From the NCBI RefSeq assembly GCF_002204795.1, contig NZ_NIXO01000048.1, forward strand, positions 1-49,591: 49,591 nucleotides of DNA, given 5' to 3'. The DNA is from Pseudomonas sp. K2I15 (GTDB taxonomy: Bacteria; Pseudomonadota; Gammaproteobacteria; Pseudomonadales; Pseudomonadaceae). How positions within the stretch are numbered: position 1 is the first letter of the stretch; the number at the start of each line of letters is the position of its first letter. Shown one piece after another: positions 1 through 8,289 of the stretch. Position numbers and translations under genes: made by a program. The notes under the pieces are model-generated. The model was given only the letters and a program-made list of their open reading frames with translations, had not been told where the DNA came from and did not search any database.

Positions 1-42
1 GGCGATGTTGTGAGTCAGTTCCAGTGCCCGAGCGAGACGCAT

Positions 43-77
43 AAAAAAATCCGATGCCAATACAGGCATCGGATTTT
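43..77 (-). terminator. Rho-independent terminator, probably of pncB-nadE
   Basis: Perfect 8-bp stem CCGATGCC / GGCATCGG (51-58 and 65-72) with a 6-nt loop, extended by A-T pairs. Read on the minus strand the stem is followed by a run of seven T, as expected for the end of the leftward pncB-nadE transcript. It could also act on the plus strand, where the T run is shorter. A second, weaker hairpin (GCCC-GTCG-GGGC, 128-139) followed by eight T lies at 128-149 in plus orientation. The rest of 78-170 shows nothing recognisable. Confidence 0.7.
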
Positions 78-170
78 GATTTCTTGCGGCCAAAGGTCAA
101 GCAAGAGGGCTTAACTGATCGGCATTAGCCCGTCGGGGCGCTTTTTTTTGAGCTGTAGGCAAGCTGCTTT

Positions 171-320
171 TGTGGCGAGGGAGCTTGCTCCCGCTGGGCT
201 GCGGAGCAGCCCCCATAAGGTCACCGCGTAGAATCAGAAAAAGCGGTAAGCAGGCTTCAGGGGCCGCTTCGCGCCCCAGCGGGAGCAAGCTCCCTCGCCA
301 CTGCAAGCTCCCTCGCCACA
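171..320. repeat. REP-type inverted pair (GGCGAGGGAGCTTGCTCC class)
   Basis: Left arm TGTGGCGAGGGAGCTTGCTC begins at 171; the inverted right arm GGGAGCAAGCTCCCTCGCCA ends near 301. A further truncated copy, GCAAGCTCCCTCGCCACA, follows immediately to about 320. The element fills the 3' flank of nadE. The same class recurs at 13641-13736, 27062-27100 and 33377-33509. Confidence 0.85.
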
Positions 321-356
321 GCAAGCCCTTTTGCCACAATGAGCTGCTGAGTTACC

Positions 357-1184
357 TCAGGGCGCAAACGGCATCACCCGCTTGTGCTCGGTCTTGCGGT
401 AGGTCTCGCAAATGATCCGGAACGCTTCCTCGCGAACCGGTTCGCCGTGCAGGAACGCATCGATCTCGGCATAGGTCACGCCGTGGGAGGCTTCGTCCGG
501 CTTGCCCGGCGACAGGTCTTCCAGGTCGGCAGTCGGGATTTTCTCCACCAGCGATTCCGGTGCACCAAAGTGCCGGGCAATCGCGCGCACCTGGTTTTTC
601 ACCAGCCCGCTCAACGGTGCCAGGTCGCAGGCGCCATCACCAAACTTGGTGAAAAAGCCCATCACCGCTTCCGCCGCATGGTCGGTACCGATCACCAGGC
701 CACCGGCCGCGCCGGCGATGGTGTACTGCGCCACCATGCGCATACGCGCCTTGGTGTTGCCCAGCACGAAGTCCCGGGAGACCGCCGCCTTGCCTTCAAA
801 CGCCGCCACTTCATTGGCCAGGGATTTTACCGCCGGGCCGATGTTCACCGTGTGGCGCTCGTCGGGCTCGATAAAGTCCACGGACGCCTGGGCGTCGTGC
901 TCGTCGAACTGGGTTTCGTAGGGCAGGCGCACTGCGATAAAACGGTAGGCCTCATCCCCCTTGGCGGCACGCAGCTCCAGCATCGCGCGCTGGGCCAGCA
1001 GGCCGGCGGTCAGGGAGTCGACGCCGCCGCTGATGCCCAGCACCAACGTCTTGAGGCCTGAATTGAGCAGGCAGTCCTGGATAAAGGTAACGCGCCGGGC
1101 GACCTCCGCCTCTAGGGCGGCCTGGTCTTTAAACGGCGGCTGGACCTTGAGCTGTTCAGCAATCTCGCGCTGTACGGCTTGCAT
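357..1184 (-). CDS. nadE: NH3-dependent NAD+ synthetase
   Basis: 275 residues, the usual length of the short ammonia-dependent NadE. It amidates nicotinic acid adenine dinucleotide to NAD+ in the cytoplasm, with ATP activating the carboxylate. The N-type ATP-pyrophosphatase loop SGGVDS is at residues 52-57. The NadE-typical segment KIPTADLEDLSPGKPDE lies in the C-terminal third. There is no glutaminase domain, so free ammonia should be the donor. The start lies 3 nt after the pncB stop, so the two genes are almost certainly cotranscribed as pncB-nadE, joining the deamidated salvage step to the final amidation. The terminator at 43-77 fits the end of this transcript. The assignment is firm. 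Confidence 0.95.
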   Translation of the reverse strand: MQAVQREIAEQLKVQPPFKDQAALEAEVARRVTFIQDCLLNSGLKTLVLGISGGVDSLTAGLLAQRAMLELRAAKGDEAYRFIAVRLPYETQFDEHDAQASVDFIEPDERHTVNIGPAVKSLANEVAAFEGKAAVSRDFVLGNTKARMRMVAQYTIAGAAGGLVIGTDHAAEAVMGFFTKFGDGACDLAPLSGLVKNQVRAIARHFGAPESLVEKIPTADLEDLSPGKPDEASHGVTYAEIDAFLHGEPVREEAFRIICETYRKTEHKRVMPFAP

Positions 1185-1187
1185 GAT

Positions 1188-2402
1188 TCACTCCTTGCTG
1201 GGTAGGGCAGGTACTTTGAAAACGTGGCGCAAATAGGCGACGAAGTTCGGATCGGTGCAATGGGTCTTGCCCGCTTCATCAGAGATCTTCGCGACAGGCT
1301 GGCCATTACAGGCGGTCATTTTAAGCACGATGCTCATCGGTTCCACACCTGGAATATCACAGGTCAGGTTGGTGCCGATGCCGAAGCTCACATTGATCCG
1401 ACCACGCAGCGCCCGGAAAATCTCCAGCGCCTTGGGCAGCGACAGGCTGTCGGAGAACACCAGGGTCTTGCTCATCGGCTCGATCCCCAGCTTGTGATAG
1501 TGGGCGATGGCCTTTTCGGCCCATTGCACCGGGTCACCGGAGTCGTGGCGCAGGCCGTCGAACAGCTTGGCGAAGTACAAGTCGAAATCGCCCAGGAACG
1601 CGTCGGTGGTGATGCAATCGGTCAGGGCGATGCCCAGCAGTCCACGGTATTCACGCACCCAGCAGTCGAGGGCGGCGATCTGGCTGTCGATCAAGCGCGG
1701 CCCGAGTTGCTGGTGGGCCATGATCCATTCGTGGGCCATGGTGCCCAGCGGCTTCATATCAAACTCGCGGGCCAGGTGCACGTTGCTGGTGCCGACAAAC
1801 CGCCCGGGGAAGTCGTGCTTGAGCACGCTCACCACTTCTTCCTGCACGCGGTAGGAGAAGCGCCTGCGCGTGCCGAAATCGGCCACCTGCAATTCGGACA
1901 ATTCTTCGACGCTGGCGTTGGCGGTCAGCCAGTCGAACTTGCGATACAGCTGCTCGCGGGCCTGTTCGAGGATCACGGTCTGGTAGCGATAGCGGTTACG
2001 CACCTCGCTGACGATGGCCAGCATCGGCACTTCAAACAGGATCACATGCAGCCACGGCCCGCGCAGGCGGATAAACAGCTCGCCGTTTTCAATGCCGGTC
2101 TGGACGTAGCGCAGGTTGAAGCGAAACAGTCCGAGGAAGCGCAGAAAGTCCGGCTTCATGAAGCTGATGCGTTCCAGGAAGCCCAGTTGGTCGGGGCTCA
2201 GGCTCAGTTCGGCCAGGCGCTCGATCTGGTAGCGGATCTCCGCCAGGTACGGGCGCAGGTCTTCACTGTTACGGCAACGAAACTCCCATTCAACTTCCAC
2301 GTTCGGGTAGTTGTGCAGCACCGCCTGCATCATGGTCAGCTTGTAGAAGTCGGTGTCGAGCAGGTTCTGCACGATGCGATCGGCAAACACACTCTCGCTC
2401 AT
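1188..2402 (-). CDS. pncB: Nicotinate phosphoribosyltransferase
   Basis: 404 residues. It converts nicotinate, PRPP and ATP to nicotinate mononucleotide in NAD salvage. Recognisable NAPRTase segments are DTDFYKLTMMQ (16-26), GTMAHEWIMAHQ, LRHDSGDPVQWAEKA and VSFGIGTNLT, in the expected order. The ATG at 2402 was chosen because it begins MSESVFADRIVQNLLDTDFY, which is typical for the family; a longer in-frame start would add 16 basic residues without family character. It is the first gene of the pncB-nadE pair, with a 3-nt gap to nadE. The upstream side is occupied by a REP palindrome. Confidence 0.95.
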   Translation of the reverse strand: MSESVFADRIVQNLLDTDFYKLTMMQAVLHNYPNVEVEWEFRCRNSEDLRPYLAEIRYQIERLAELSLSPDQLGFLERISFMKPDFLRFLGLFRFNLRYVQTGIENGELFIRLRGPWLHVILFEVPMLAIVSEVRNRYRYQTVILEQAREQLYRKFDWLTANASVEELSELQVADFGTRRRFSYRVQEEVVSVLKHDFPGRFVGTSNVHLAREFDMKPLGTMAHEWIMAHQQLGPRLIDSQIAALDCWVREYRGLLGIALTDCITTDAFLGDFDLYFAKLFDGLRHDSGDPVQWAEKAIAHYHKLGIEPMSKTLVFSDSLSLPKALEIFRALRGRINVSFGIGTNLTCDIPGVEPMSIVLKMTACNGQPVAKISDEAGKTHCTDPNFVAYLRHVFKVPALPSKE

Positions 2403-2535
2403 AACGGGAATCTCCAGACGGGTCGGCGATGGGCGCCGACCTTTACGCACAATTAAGGAATGGCGCTAGTGGCGCATAGACCTGTGTTGTTTTGCCAGTG
2501 TTTTTTCAGCTTGGCATTGTTGTAGTGGCCACTGG

Positions 2536-2610
2536 CGCCTTCGCGAGCAAGCCCGCTCCCACATTTGGAATGCATTTCAAATGTGGGAGCGGGCTTGCTC
2601 GCGAAGGCGG
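2536..2610. repeat. REP palindrome (GCGGGCTTGCTCGCGAAGG class)
   Basis: Two arms of about 32 nt (CGCCTTCGCGAGCAAGCCCG and its inverse) separated by about 10 nt form a near-perfect palindrome between pncB and the LysR gene. This is the commonest repeat class in the window; other copies are at 5191, 12083, 14768, 22923, 40527 and 49535. Confidence 0.9.
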
Positions 2611-2628
2611 TATAGCAGGCGATGCCGC

Positions 2629-3525
2629 TCAAACAGGCCCCACTTGCTCCATCATCCACTTCACAAAGTCGCGCACCTTGGGCACTTCCGCCGAGTGCTC
2701 CGGGTACGCCAGGTAATACGCATCCTGACTCGGCATCGCATGCTGCCAAGGGATCACCAACTTACCTTCAGCCAATTCCTCTTCCACCAGAAACCTCGGC
2801 AACAGTGCCACGCCGCAGCCGACCTGTGCGGCGCGGATGCACATGTAGAAGGTCTCGAAGCGCGGCCCGTGGTAGCTGTGCTCGGTGTGATAACCCTGGG
2901 CGGCGAACCAGTCGTGCCAGCCCTGGGGGCGCGAGGCGTTTTGCAGCAGCACCAGTTCGCTCAGTTGCGTAGGGTCGGTAAACGACTGGGCGGGCAGGCT
3001 GTCAGGCGAGCACACGGGCACCAGTTCTTCGCTGAACAGTTTCAGGCTTTCGGTGCCGGGCCGTGAGCCCTGGCCGAAATAGAAGGCCAGGTCGGCCTTG
3101 CCTTGCAGCAGCTCGTCCGGCTCCTGTTCGTTGCACAGGTCCAGGTGGATCTGCGGATGGCGCAGCCGCCAGCCCTTGAGGCGCGGCACCAGCCAGCGGG
3201 CGCCGAAGGTGTAGGGCGTGGACACCCGCAGCACCTCGGTCTCGCCGCCGTAGGAACGCAGGTAGTGGGTGGACATCTCTACCTGCGTGAGGATTTTCCG
3301 TACTTCCACCAGGTACAAATCGCCCGCCGGGGTCATCTGCAAGCGGCGACGCACCCGGCGAAACAGCAGGTGCTGCAGCAACTCTTCCAACTGCGCGACC
3401 TGTTTGCTGACGGCGCTCTGGGTGAGGTTCAGCTCCTCGGCGGCGCGGGTAAAACTCAGGTGGCGGGTGACCGCTTCGAAGCACTGCAAGGCGGTGATCG
3501 AGGGCAAATGTCTTTTATTGAGCAC
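2629..3525 (-). CDS. LysR-family transcriptional regulator next to amaBA
   Basis: 298 residues from a GTG at 3525, preceded by AGAGG at 6-nt spacing. The 408-codon open frame runs far beyond this, but family similarity begins only at HLPSITALQCFEAVTRHLSF. The N-terminal winged HTH is at about residues 18-50 (FTRAAEELNLTQSAVSKQVA), followed by a LysR substrate-binding domain with GRLR-type features and QVGCGVALLPRFLV near the C terminus. It is transcribed divergently from amaB across 154 bp, the normal arrangement for a LysR regulator controlling its neighbour. The inferred job is control of pipecolate/lysine catabolism; the effector is unknown. I could not settle a T-N11-A operator in the gap. 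Confidence 0.85.
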   Translation of the reverse strand: MLNKRHLPSITALQCFEAVTRHLSFTRAAEELNLTQSAVSKQVAQLEELLQHLLFRRVRRRLQMTPAGDLYLVEVRKILTQVEMSTHYLRSYGGETEVLRVSTPYTFGARWLVPRLKGWRLRHPQIHLDLCNEQEPDELLQGKADLAFYFGQGSRPGTESLKLFSEELVPVCSPDSLPAQSFTDPTQLSELVLLQNASRPQGWHDWFAAQGYHTEHSYHGPRFETFYMCIRAAQVGCGVALLPRFLVEEELAEGKLVIPWQHAMPSQDAYYLAYPEHSAEVPKVRDFVKWMMEQVGPV

Positions 3526-3679
3526 GGCACGCCTCTTTTTGTTCTTAGCATGAATAAACGGAATGATATCTCGCCTAATCGTCGTTTGTTGGCAAGTCTT
3601 GGGCCAGCTACAAATAAGGTCTGGATCGCCGTGTGAGCTGGCGGCGCACATTTCTGTTTGTAGATTGAAGGAGTGACCC

Positions 3680-5170
3680 ATGGTTGCCGCATTGCTTGAT
3701 CGTCTCGGGGTAAACCCGGCGTTGTACCAGTCGGGTAAACAACCCGTGCATTCGCCCATTGATGGCAGCCGGATTGCCAGCGTGCACTGGGAAGGCGCCG
3801 CCGAGGTGGAGCAGCAGGTCAGTCGCGCCGAGCATGCATTCGACGCCTGGCGCAAAGTGCCGGCACCTCGTCGTGGTGAACTGGTGCGTCAGTTCGGCGA
3901 CGTGTTGCGCGAGTACAAGGCCGACCTCGGTGAGCTGGTGTCGTGGGAAGCCGGCAAGATCACCCAGGAAGGCTTGGGTGAAGTGCAGGAAATGATCGAC
4001 ATCTGCGACTTCGCTGTCGGCCTGTCGCGCCAGTTGTACGGCTTGACCATCGCCTCCGAGCGCCCGGGCCACCACATGCGTGAAACCTGGCACCCGCTGG
4101 GCGTGGTCGGCGTGATCAGCGCCTTTAACTTTCCGGTCGCTGTGTGGGCGTGGAACACCGCGCTGGCGCTAGTGTGCGGCAACGCGGTGATCTGGAAACC
4201 GTCGGAAAAGACTCCGCTCACCGCCCTGGCCTGCCAGGCGTTGTTCGAGCGTGTGTTGAGCAACTTCAGCGATGCGCCGCCGTACCTCAGCCAAGTGATC
4301 ATCGGTGGTCGCGATGCCGGCGCCGCGCTGGTGGATGACCCGCGCGTGGCGCTGATCAGCGCCACCGGCAGCACCCGCATGGGCCGCGAAGTGGCGCCGA
4401 AAGTCGCCGCGCGTTTTGCCCGCAGCATTCTCGAACTGGGCGGCAACAACGCAATGATCCTCGGCCCAAGCGCTGACCTGGACATGGCCGTGCGCGCCAT
4501 CCTGTTCAGTGCGGTCGGTACTGCTGGCCAGCGCTGCACCAGCCTGCGCCGGTTGATCGCCCATGAGTCGGTGAAAGAAGAAATCGTCACCCGCCTCAAG
4601 GCCGCGTATTCCAAAGTACGCATCGGCCATCCACTGGAAGGCAACCTGATCGGCCCGCTGATCGACAAGCACAGCTTCGAAAACATGCAGGACGCCCTGG
4701 AACAAGCCTTGAGCGAAGGCGGCCGGGTGTTTGGCGGCAAGCGTCAGTTGGAAGACAAGTTCCCCAACGCTTACTACGTATCGCCGGCGATCGTGGAAAT
4801 GCCGGAGCAGAGTGATGTGGTGTGCACCGAGACCTTCGCCCCGATTCTGTATGTGGTGGGCTATACCGATTTCGCCGAAGCGCTGCGCCTGAACAATGCG
4901 GTGCCACAGGGTCTGTCTTCGTGCATCTTTACCACTGACGTGCGTGAAGCCGAGCAGTTCATGTCGGCGGTGGGCAGTGACTGCGGGATCGCCAACGTCA
5001 ACATCGGCCCGAGCGGCGCGGAGATTGGCGGCGCGTTTGGCGGTGAGAAAGAGACCGGTGGCGGGCGTGAGTCGGGTTCGGATGCATGGCGCGGCTACAT
5101 GCGTCGCCAGACCAATACCGTGAACTACTCGCTGGAATTGCCGCTGGCCCAAGGCATCACCTTCGACTGA
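3680..5170 (+). CDS. amaB: L-piperidine-6-carboxylate / aminoadipate semialdehyde dehydrogenase
   Basis: 496-residue ALDH7 (antiquitin-like) aldehyde dehydrogenase. It oxidises L-2-aminoadipate 6-semialdehyde, in equilibrium with piperideine-6-carboxylate, to 2-aminoadipate using NAD(P)+, in the pipecolate branch of lysine breakdown. Catalytic Cys286 is in GQRCTS and the general-base Glu252 in LELGGNN, both in canonical context. The NAD-binding segment SATGSTRMGREVA precedes them. The start is supported by AAGGAG seven bases upstream. It is followed, after a REP element, by the FAD-dependent oxidase AmaA, which makes its substrate; this pairing is what separates AmaB from other ALDH7 members. 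Confidence 0.88.
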   Translation: MVAALLDRLGVNPALYQSGKQPVHSPIDGSRIASVHWEGAAEVEQQVSRAEHAFDAWRKVPAPRRGELVRQFGDVLREYKADLGELVSWEAGKITQEGLGEVQEMIDICDFAVGLSRQLYGLTIASERPGHHMRETWHPLGVVGVISAFNFPVAVWAWNTALALVCGNAVIWKPSEKTPLTALACQALFERVLSNFSDAPPYLSQVIIGGRDAGAALVDDPRVALISATGSTRMGREVAPKVAARFARSILELGGNNAMILGPSADLDMAVRAILFSAVGTAGQRCTSLRRLIAHESVKEEIVTRLKAAYSKVRIGHPLEGNLIGPLIDKHSFENMQDALEQALSEGGRVFGGKRQLEDKFPNAYYVSPAIVEMPEQSDVVCTETFAPILYVVGYTDFAEALRLNNAVPQGLSSCIFTTDVREAEQFMSAVGSDCGIANVNIGPSGAEIGGAFGGEKETGGGRESGSDAWRGYMRRQTNTVNYSLELPLAQGITFD

Positions 5171-5190
5171 GTCTCTGCTCGAAGTGAGGT

Positions 5191-5286
5191 CAATGTGGGA
5201 GCGGGCTTGCTCGCGAAAGCGGTGTGTCAGTCAACGAATACTTAGCTGATCCACCGCATTCGCGAGCAAGCCCGCTCCCACATTGG
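5191..5286. repeat. REP pair between amaB and amaA
   Basis: Arms CAATGTGGGAGCGGGCTTGC and the inverse ending at 5286, with a loop of about 30 nt. It lies inside the presumed amaBA transcription unit and may stabilise or attenuate the message. Confidence 0.88.
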
Positions 5287-5338
5287 ACTGTTTTTACAAT
5301 TCGGAAAGTGGTTTGTTAGGTCTCATCGGAGTCTGGCA

Positions 5339-6622
5339 ATGGCATTACGCGAAGCGTGTTTGTGGGAACAACTCACCCCTGGCCGGCCGGATCGTGCCGC
5401 GCTCAAGGGCGAGGTCAAAGTGGATGTGTGCGTGATCGGCGCCGGTATCACCGGTTTGTCGGCGGCCATTCACTTGCTGGAACAAGGTAAAAGCGTCGCC
5501 GTACTCGAAGCCCATCGCACCGGCCACGGTGGTTCGGGGCGTAACGTGGGCCTGGTCAACGCCGGGATGTGGATTCCCCCGGACGAGATCGAAGCCGGTT
5601 TCGGCGAAGCGGTGGGCAGCCAGCTCAACCGCATGCTTGGCGCAGCACCGTCCCTGGTGTTCAGCCTGATCGACAAATACAACATCGATTGCCAACTGCG
5701 CCGCGAGGGCACTTTGCACATGGCACACAACGCCCGTGGCGAGGCGGACTTGCGCAGTCGTGAAGAACAGTGGAAGCGTCGCGGTGCACCGGTGGAGTTG
5801 TTGACCGGGGCGGCATGCGAACAAGCCACCGGCACCAAAAAGATTGCTGCCGCCTTGCTGGACCGGCGTGCCGGCACCTTGAACCCGATGGCCTACACCA
5901 GTGGTTTGGCCAACGCCGCCGTCGGGCTCGGTGGGCAAGTGTTTGATCATTCCCCGGTCACCCAACTGGAACGCCAGGGCCAGCACTGGTCTGTGCAAAC
6001 TGCCCAGGGCTCGGTGCAGGCCGAACAAGTGGTGATCGCCTCCAACGCCTATACCGAAGGCGAGTGGACCGAACTGCGCCGCAACTTTTTCCCCGGTTAT
6101 TACTACCAGGTGGCATCGGCCCCGCTGACCGACGACGCCGCGCAACAGATCCTGCCCGGCGGCCAAGGCTCCTGGGACACCCGCCAAGTACTCAGCAGCA
6201 TCCGACGCGACGCCGAAGGCCGGTTGTTGCTCGGCAGCCTGGGCAACGGCAACCAGAAACCGGCGTGGTTCCTCAAGGCCTGGGCCGATCGGGTGCAGCA
6301 GCACTACTTCCCGTACCTCAAGCCCGTGCAGTGGGAGTGCACCTGGACCGGATGCATCGCCTTCACCCCGGACCACCTGATGCGCCTGTTCGAGCCGGCG
6401 CCCGGGCTGGTGGCGGTCACTGGTTACAACGGGCGCGGGGTGACGACTGGCAGTGTCGTGGGCAAAGCCTTTGCCGATTACCTGTGTCACCAGAATCCAC
6501 AGGCATTGCCGATCCCCTTTGCACCGATGCAGCCGCTGGCCGGTGTGGGCCTGCGCAGCTGTTTATATGAGGCGGGATTTTCGCTGTATCACGCGGGCCA
6601 ATGCCTGCGGATCGTGATCTGA
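5339..6622 (+). CDS. amaA: FAD-dependent L-pipecolate oxidase
   Basis: 427-residue DAO-family flavoprotein. The Rossmann motif GAGITG is at residues 34-39, followed by the acidic end of strand 2 (VAVLEAHRTGHGGSGRN). The FAD-contact region GYNGRGVTTGSVVG is near the C terminus. In pseudomonads AmaA oxidises L-pipecolate to piperideine-6-carboxylate, which AmaB oxidises further. The start ATG has CGGAG at about 7 nt. The family (PuuB/DadA/OrdL-like) has varied amine substrates, so the call rests on the conserved pairing with the ALDH7 gene and the LysR regulator. No obvious terminator follows; the next 376 bp form the control region of the transporter operon. Confidence 0.82.
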   Translation: MALREACLWEQLTPGRPDRAALKGEVKVDVCVIGAGITGLSAAIHLLEQGKSVAVLEAHRTGHGGSGRNVGLVNAGMWIPPDEIEAGFGEAVGSQLNRMLGAAPSLVFSLIDKYNIDCQLRREGTLHMAHNARGEADLRSREEQWKRRGAPVELLTGAACEQATGTKKIAAALLDRRAGTLNPMAYTSGLANAAVGLGGQVFDHSPVTQLERQGQHWSVQTAQGSVQAEQVVIASNAYTEGEWTELRRNFFPGYYYQVASAPLTDDAAQQILPGGQGSWDTRQVLSSIRRDAEGRLLLGSLGNGNQKPAWFLKAWADRVQQHYFPYLKPVQWECTWTGCIAFTPDHLMRLFEPAPGLVAVTGYNGRGVTTGSVVGKAFADYLCHQNPQALPIPFAPMQPLAGVGLRSCLYEAGFSLYHAGQCLRIVI

Positions 6623-6765
6623 TCAACGAAATACCGCTCAGAAGCCTGCATTTTCTTAGCCGGCTACTAATCTGTATTGGTGCGAGTCGTAGCAGTAACG
6701 CACTGTAAATGTGCACTTCCGTTACGCACGCTGTTACAGGTTCAAGAGTGGCCCTTTAATGGCCG

Positions 6766-6839
6766 GGTTGCAGCGCTTGATCGGTCGGGTTGCACTTTAT
6801 GGATCCAATGGTTGCACCCGGCTGAGCTAGACGGTTGCA
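6766..6839 (+). repeat. Four GGTTGCA direct repeats at 22-23 bp spacing
   Basis: GGTTGCA begins at 6766, 6788, 6810 and 6833, giving steps of 22, 22 and 23 bp, or about two helical turns. Three of the four are followed by C (GGTTGCAC). All face the same way and end 74 bp before the -24 element of the sigma-54 promoter. The phasing would put four protein subunits on one DNA face. The motif is not the NtrC palindrome; the cognate activator is not identifiable from this window. Confidence 0.75.
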
Positions 6840-6911
6840 CGTCCAATCAAAAGGCGCCCAAAAACCTGTAATAACAATGACACCGTGTCTTTTTGAATAA
6901 TAAAAACGTAA

Positions 6912-6927
6912 TGGCACGACGCTTGCT
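6912..6927 (+). promoter_or_regulatory. Sigma-54 (-24/-12) promoter of the liv-type operon
   Basis: TGGCACGACGCTTGCT matches the consensus TGGCACG-N4-TTGCW at every defined position. The predicted transcription start is near 6938, about 60 nt before the first gene. Confidence 0.85.
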
Positions 6928-6998
6928 CTGGGCTTTCCCTGAAAGTTTTTGAAGTGAAGCTGCAGTGCCAATTCAACAAAAACCTCGGAGCACCACTC

Positions 6999-8135
6999 AT
7001 GTCCCAGACGTTTTACAAGAAAGGTTTCCTGGCCCTCGCCGTTACTGCGGCGTTGGGTGTTTCTGCGTTTGCTCAAGCTGATGTGAAGATTGGCGTAGCG
7101 GGGCCGATGACCGGTGCCAACGCGGCATTTGGCAAGCAGTACATGACAGGTGCCCAGGCGGCAGCCGACGTCATCAACAAGGCCGGCGGCATCAATGGCG
7201 AGAAAGTCGTGCTGGTTGCCGGCGACGATGCCTGCGAACCCAAGCAGGCCGTGGCTGTGGCCAACCGTCTGGTTGACCAGGACAAAGTGATCGGCGTGGT
7301 CGGGCACTTCTGCTCCTCGAACACCATTCCGGCCTCCGAGGTCTATAACGACGCTGGCGTGATCGCGATCACCCCAGGCTCCACCAACCCGCAAGTGACC
7401 GAGCGTGGCATGAGCGCCATGTTCCGTATGTGCGGCCGTGACGACCAGCAAGGCATCGTGGCCGGCGACTACATCGTCGACGTGCTCAAGGGCAAGAAAG
7501 TTGCTGTCATCAACGACAAGGATACCTACGGCAAAGGCCTGGCTGACGCCACTGCGGCGCAGTTGACCAAACGCGGCGTGAAGCCGGTGCTGGAAGAAGG
7601 CCTGACCCGTGGCGAGAAAGATTTCAGTGCCCTGGTCACCAAGATCCGCTCCACCGGTGCTGACGTCGTGTACTTCGGCGGCCTGCACCCGGAAGCCGGC
7701 CCACTGGTTCGCCAAATTCGTGAAGCGGGCCTCAAAGACGTCAAGTTCATGTCCGATGACGGCATCGTGACTGACGAACTGGTGACTACCGCCGGTGGCA
7801 AACAGTACGTGGATGGCGTGTACATGACCTTCGGCGCCGACCCGCGCTTGCTGCCAGACAGCAAGGCCGTGGTGGAAGAGTTCCGTAAAAGTGGCACCGA
7901 GCCTGAAGGCTACACCCTGTATGCCTATGCTTCGCTCCAGGCCCTGGCCGCCGGCTTCAATGGCGCCAAGACCAACAAGGGTGAAGACGCAGCCAAATGG
8001 CTGAAAGCCCACCCGGTCAAAACCGTCATGGGCGAGAAGACCTGGGACGCCAAGGGCGACCTGAAAGTCTCCGACTACGTGGTTTACCAGTGGGACAAGG
8101 ACGGCAAGTATCACCAGCTGGAAAAGCAGAAGTAA
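6999..8135 (+). CDS. livK: Branched-chain-type amino-acid ABC transporter, periplasmic binding protein
   Basis: 378 residues. A signal peptide at about 1-27 ends AFAQA before DVKIGVAGPMTG. The mature part has the type I periplasmic-binding-protein pattern of LivJ/LivK/BraC: GGINGEKVVLVAGDDACEPK, GHFCSSNTIPAS and YFGGLHPEAGPL. The start at 6999 follows CGGAG and directly precedes the signal peptide; an upstream in-frame start would spoil it. It is the first gene of a five-gene operon and is separated from the permease genes by a strong hairpin that probably gives it higher expression. The family binds Leu/Ile/Val/Thr or related amino acids. Because the operon sits beside amaAB, lysine-pathway compounds are also possible substrates; this is inference. 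Confidence 0.85.
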   Translation: MSQTFYKKGFLALAVTAALGVSAFAQADVKIGVAGPMTGANAAFGKQYMTGAQAAADVINKAGGINGEKVVLVAGDDACEPKQAVAVANRLVDQDKVIGVVGHFCSSNTIPASEVYNDAGVIAITPGSTNPQVTERGMSAMFRMCGRDDQQGIVAGDYIVDVLKGKKVAVINDKDTYGKGLADATAAQLTKRGVKPVLEEGLTRGEKDFSALVTKIRSTGADVVYFGGLHPEAGPLVRQIREAGLKDVKFMSDDGIVTDELVTTAGGKQYVDGVYMTFGADPRLLPDSKAVVEEFRKSGTEPEGYTLYAYASLQALAAGFNGAKTNKGEDAAKWLKAHPVKTVMGEKTWDAKGDLKVSDYVVYQWDKDGKYHQLEKQK

Positions 8136-8149
8136 TGTGAGTGACTGAC

Positions 8150-8191
8150 CCGGCAGGCGCTTCACCGCGCCTGCCGGCGACCTACCTGTTT
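8150..8191 (+). terminator. Intercistronic hairpin, partial terminator
   Basis: Perfect 11-bp stem CCGGCAGGCGC / GCGCCTGCCGG (8150-8160, 8167-8177) with a 6-nt loop. After 11 nt a T5 run follows (8189-8193). It lies between the binding-protein gene and the permease genes, where such hairpins commonly reduce downstream expression and protect the upstream message. Confidence 0.7.
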
Positions 8192-8289
8192 TTCCTCGAA
8201 GAGCCACACGTTCGCAGGTTGCGCAGGGCCCTCAGCCCGCTGTCGCGCAGCCCGCATTCGTGCAGGCTCTCACTGCGTGAGATTGCGTT

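Larger units (their letters stand above)
6623..6998 (+). promoter_or_regulatory. Non-coding control region of the liv-type operon
   Basis: 376 bp without a credible gene. From left to right it holds: an inverted repeat GTAACG / CGTTAC (6695-6700, 6720-6725) with a further GTTAC at 6733; four GGTTGCA direct repeats (listed separately); a consensus sigma-54 promoter at 6912-6927; and a ribosome-binding site CGGAG at 6986. The order of upstream array, then about 70 bp, then the -24/-12 promoter is the standard layout for an enhancer-binding-protein-controlled operon. Confidence 0.7.

Noticed and set aside
1..44. Possible gene end on the plus strand (frame 3, stop at 42-44) or gene start on the minus strand (ATG at 40-42)
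   Set aside because: Only 14 codons are visible in either direction, without a ribosome-binding site or family similarity. The terminator at 43-77 abuts it, but the window edge prevents a decision.
1224..2456. Long plus-strand frame (410 codons) opposite pncB
   Set aside because: Antisense shadow of a firmly assigned gene; its composition is that of a GC-rich complementary frame and it has no ribosome-binding site.
6766..6839. Reading the GGTTGCA array as NtrC sites
   Set aside because: NtrC needs GCACC-N5-GGTGC palindromes; these are same-direction half-sites without the inverse partner.
6756..8207. 483-codon minus-strand frame opposite the livK-type gene
   Set aside because: Shadow frame caused by strong codon bias; it has no domain similarity and covers the sigma-54 control region.
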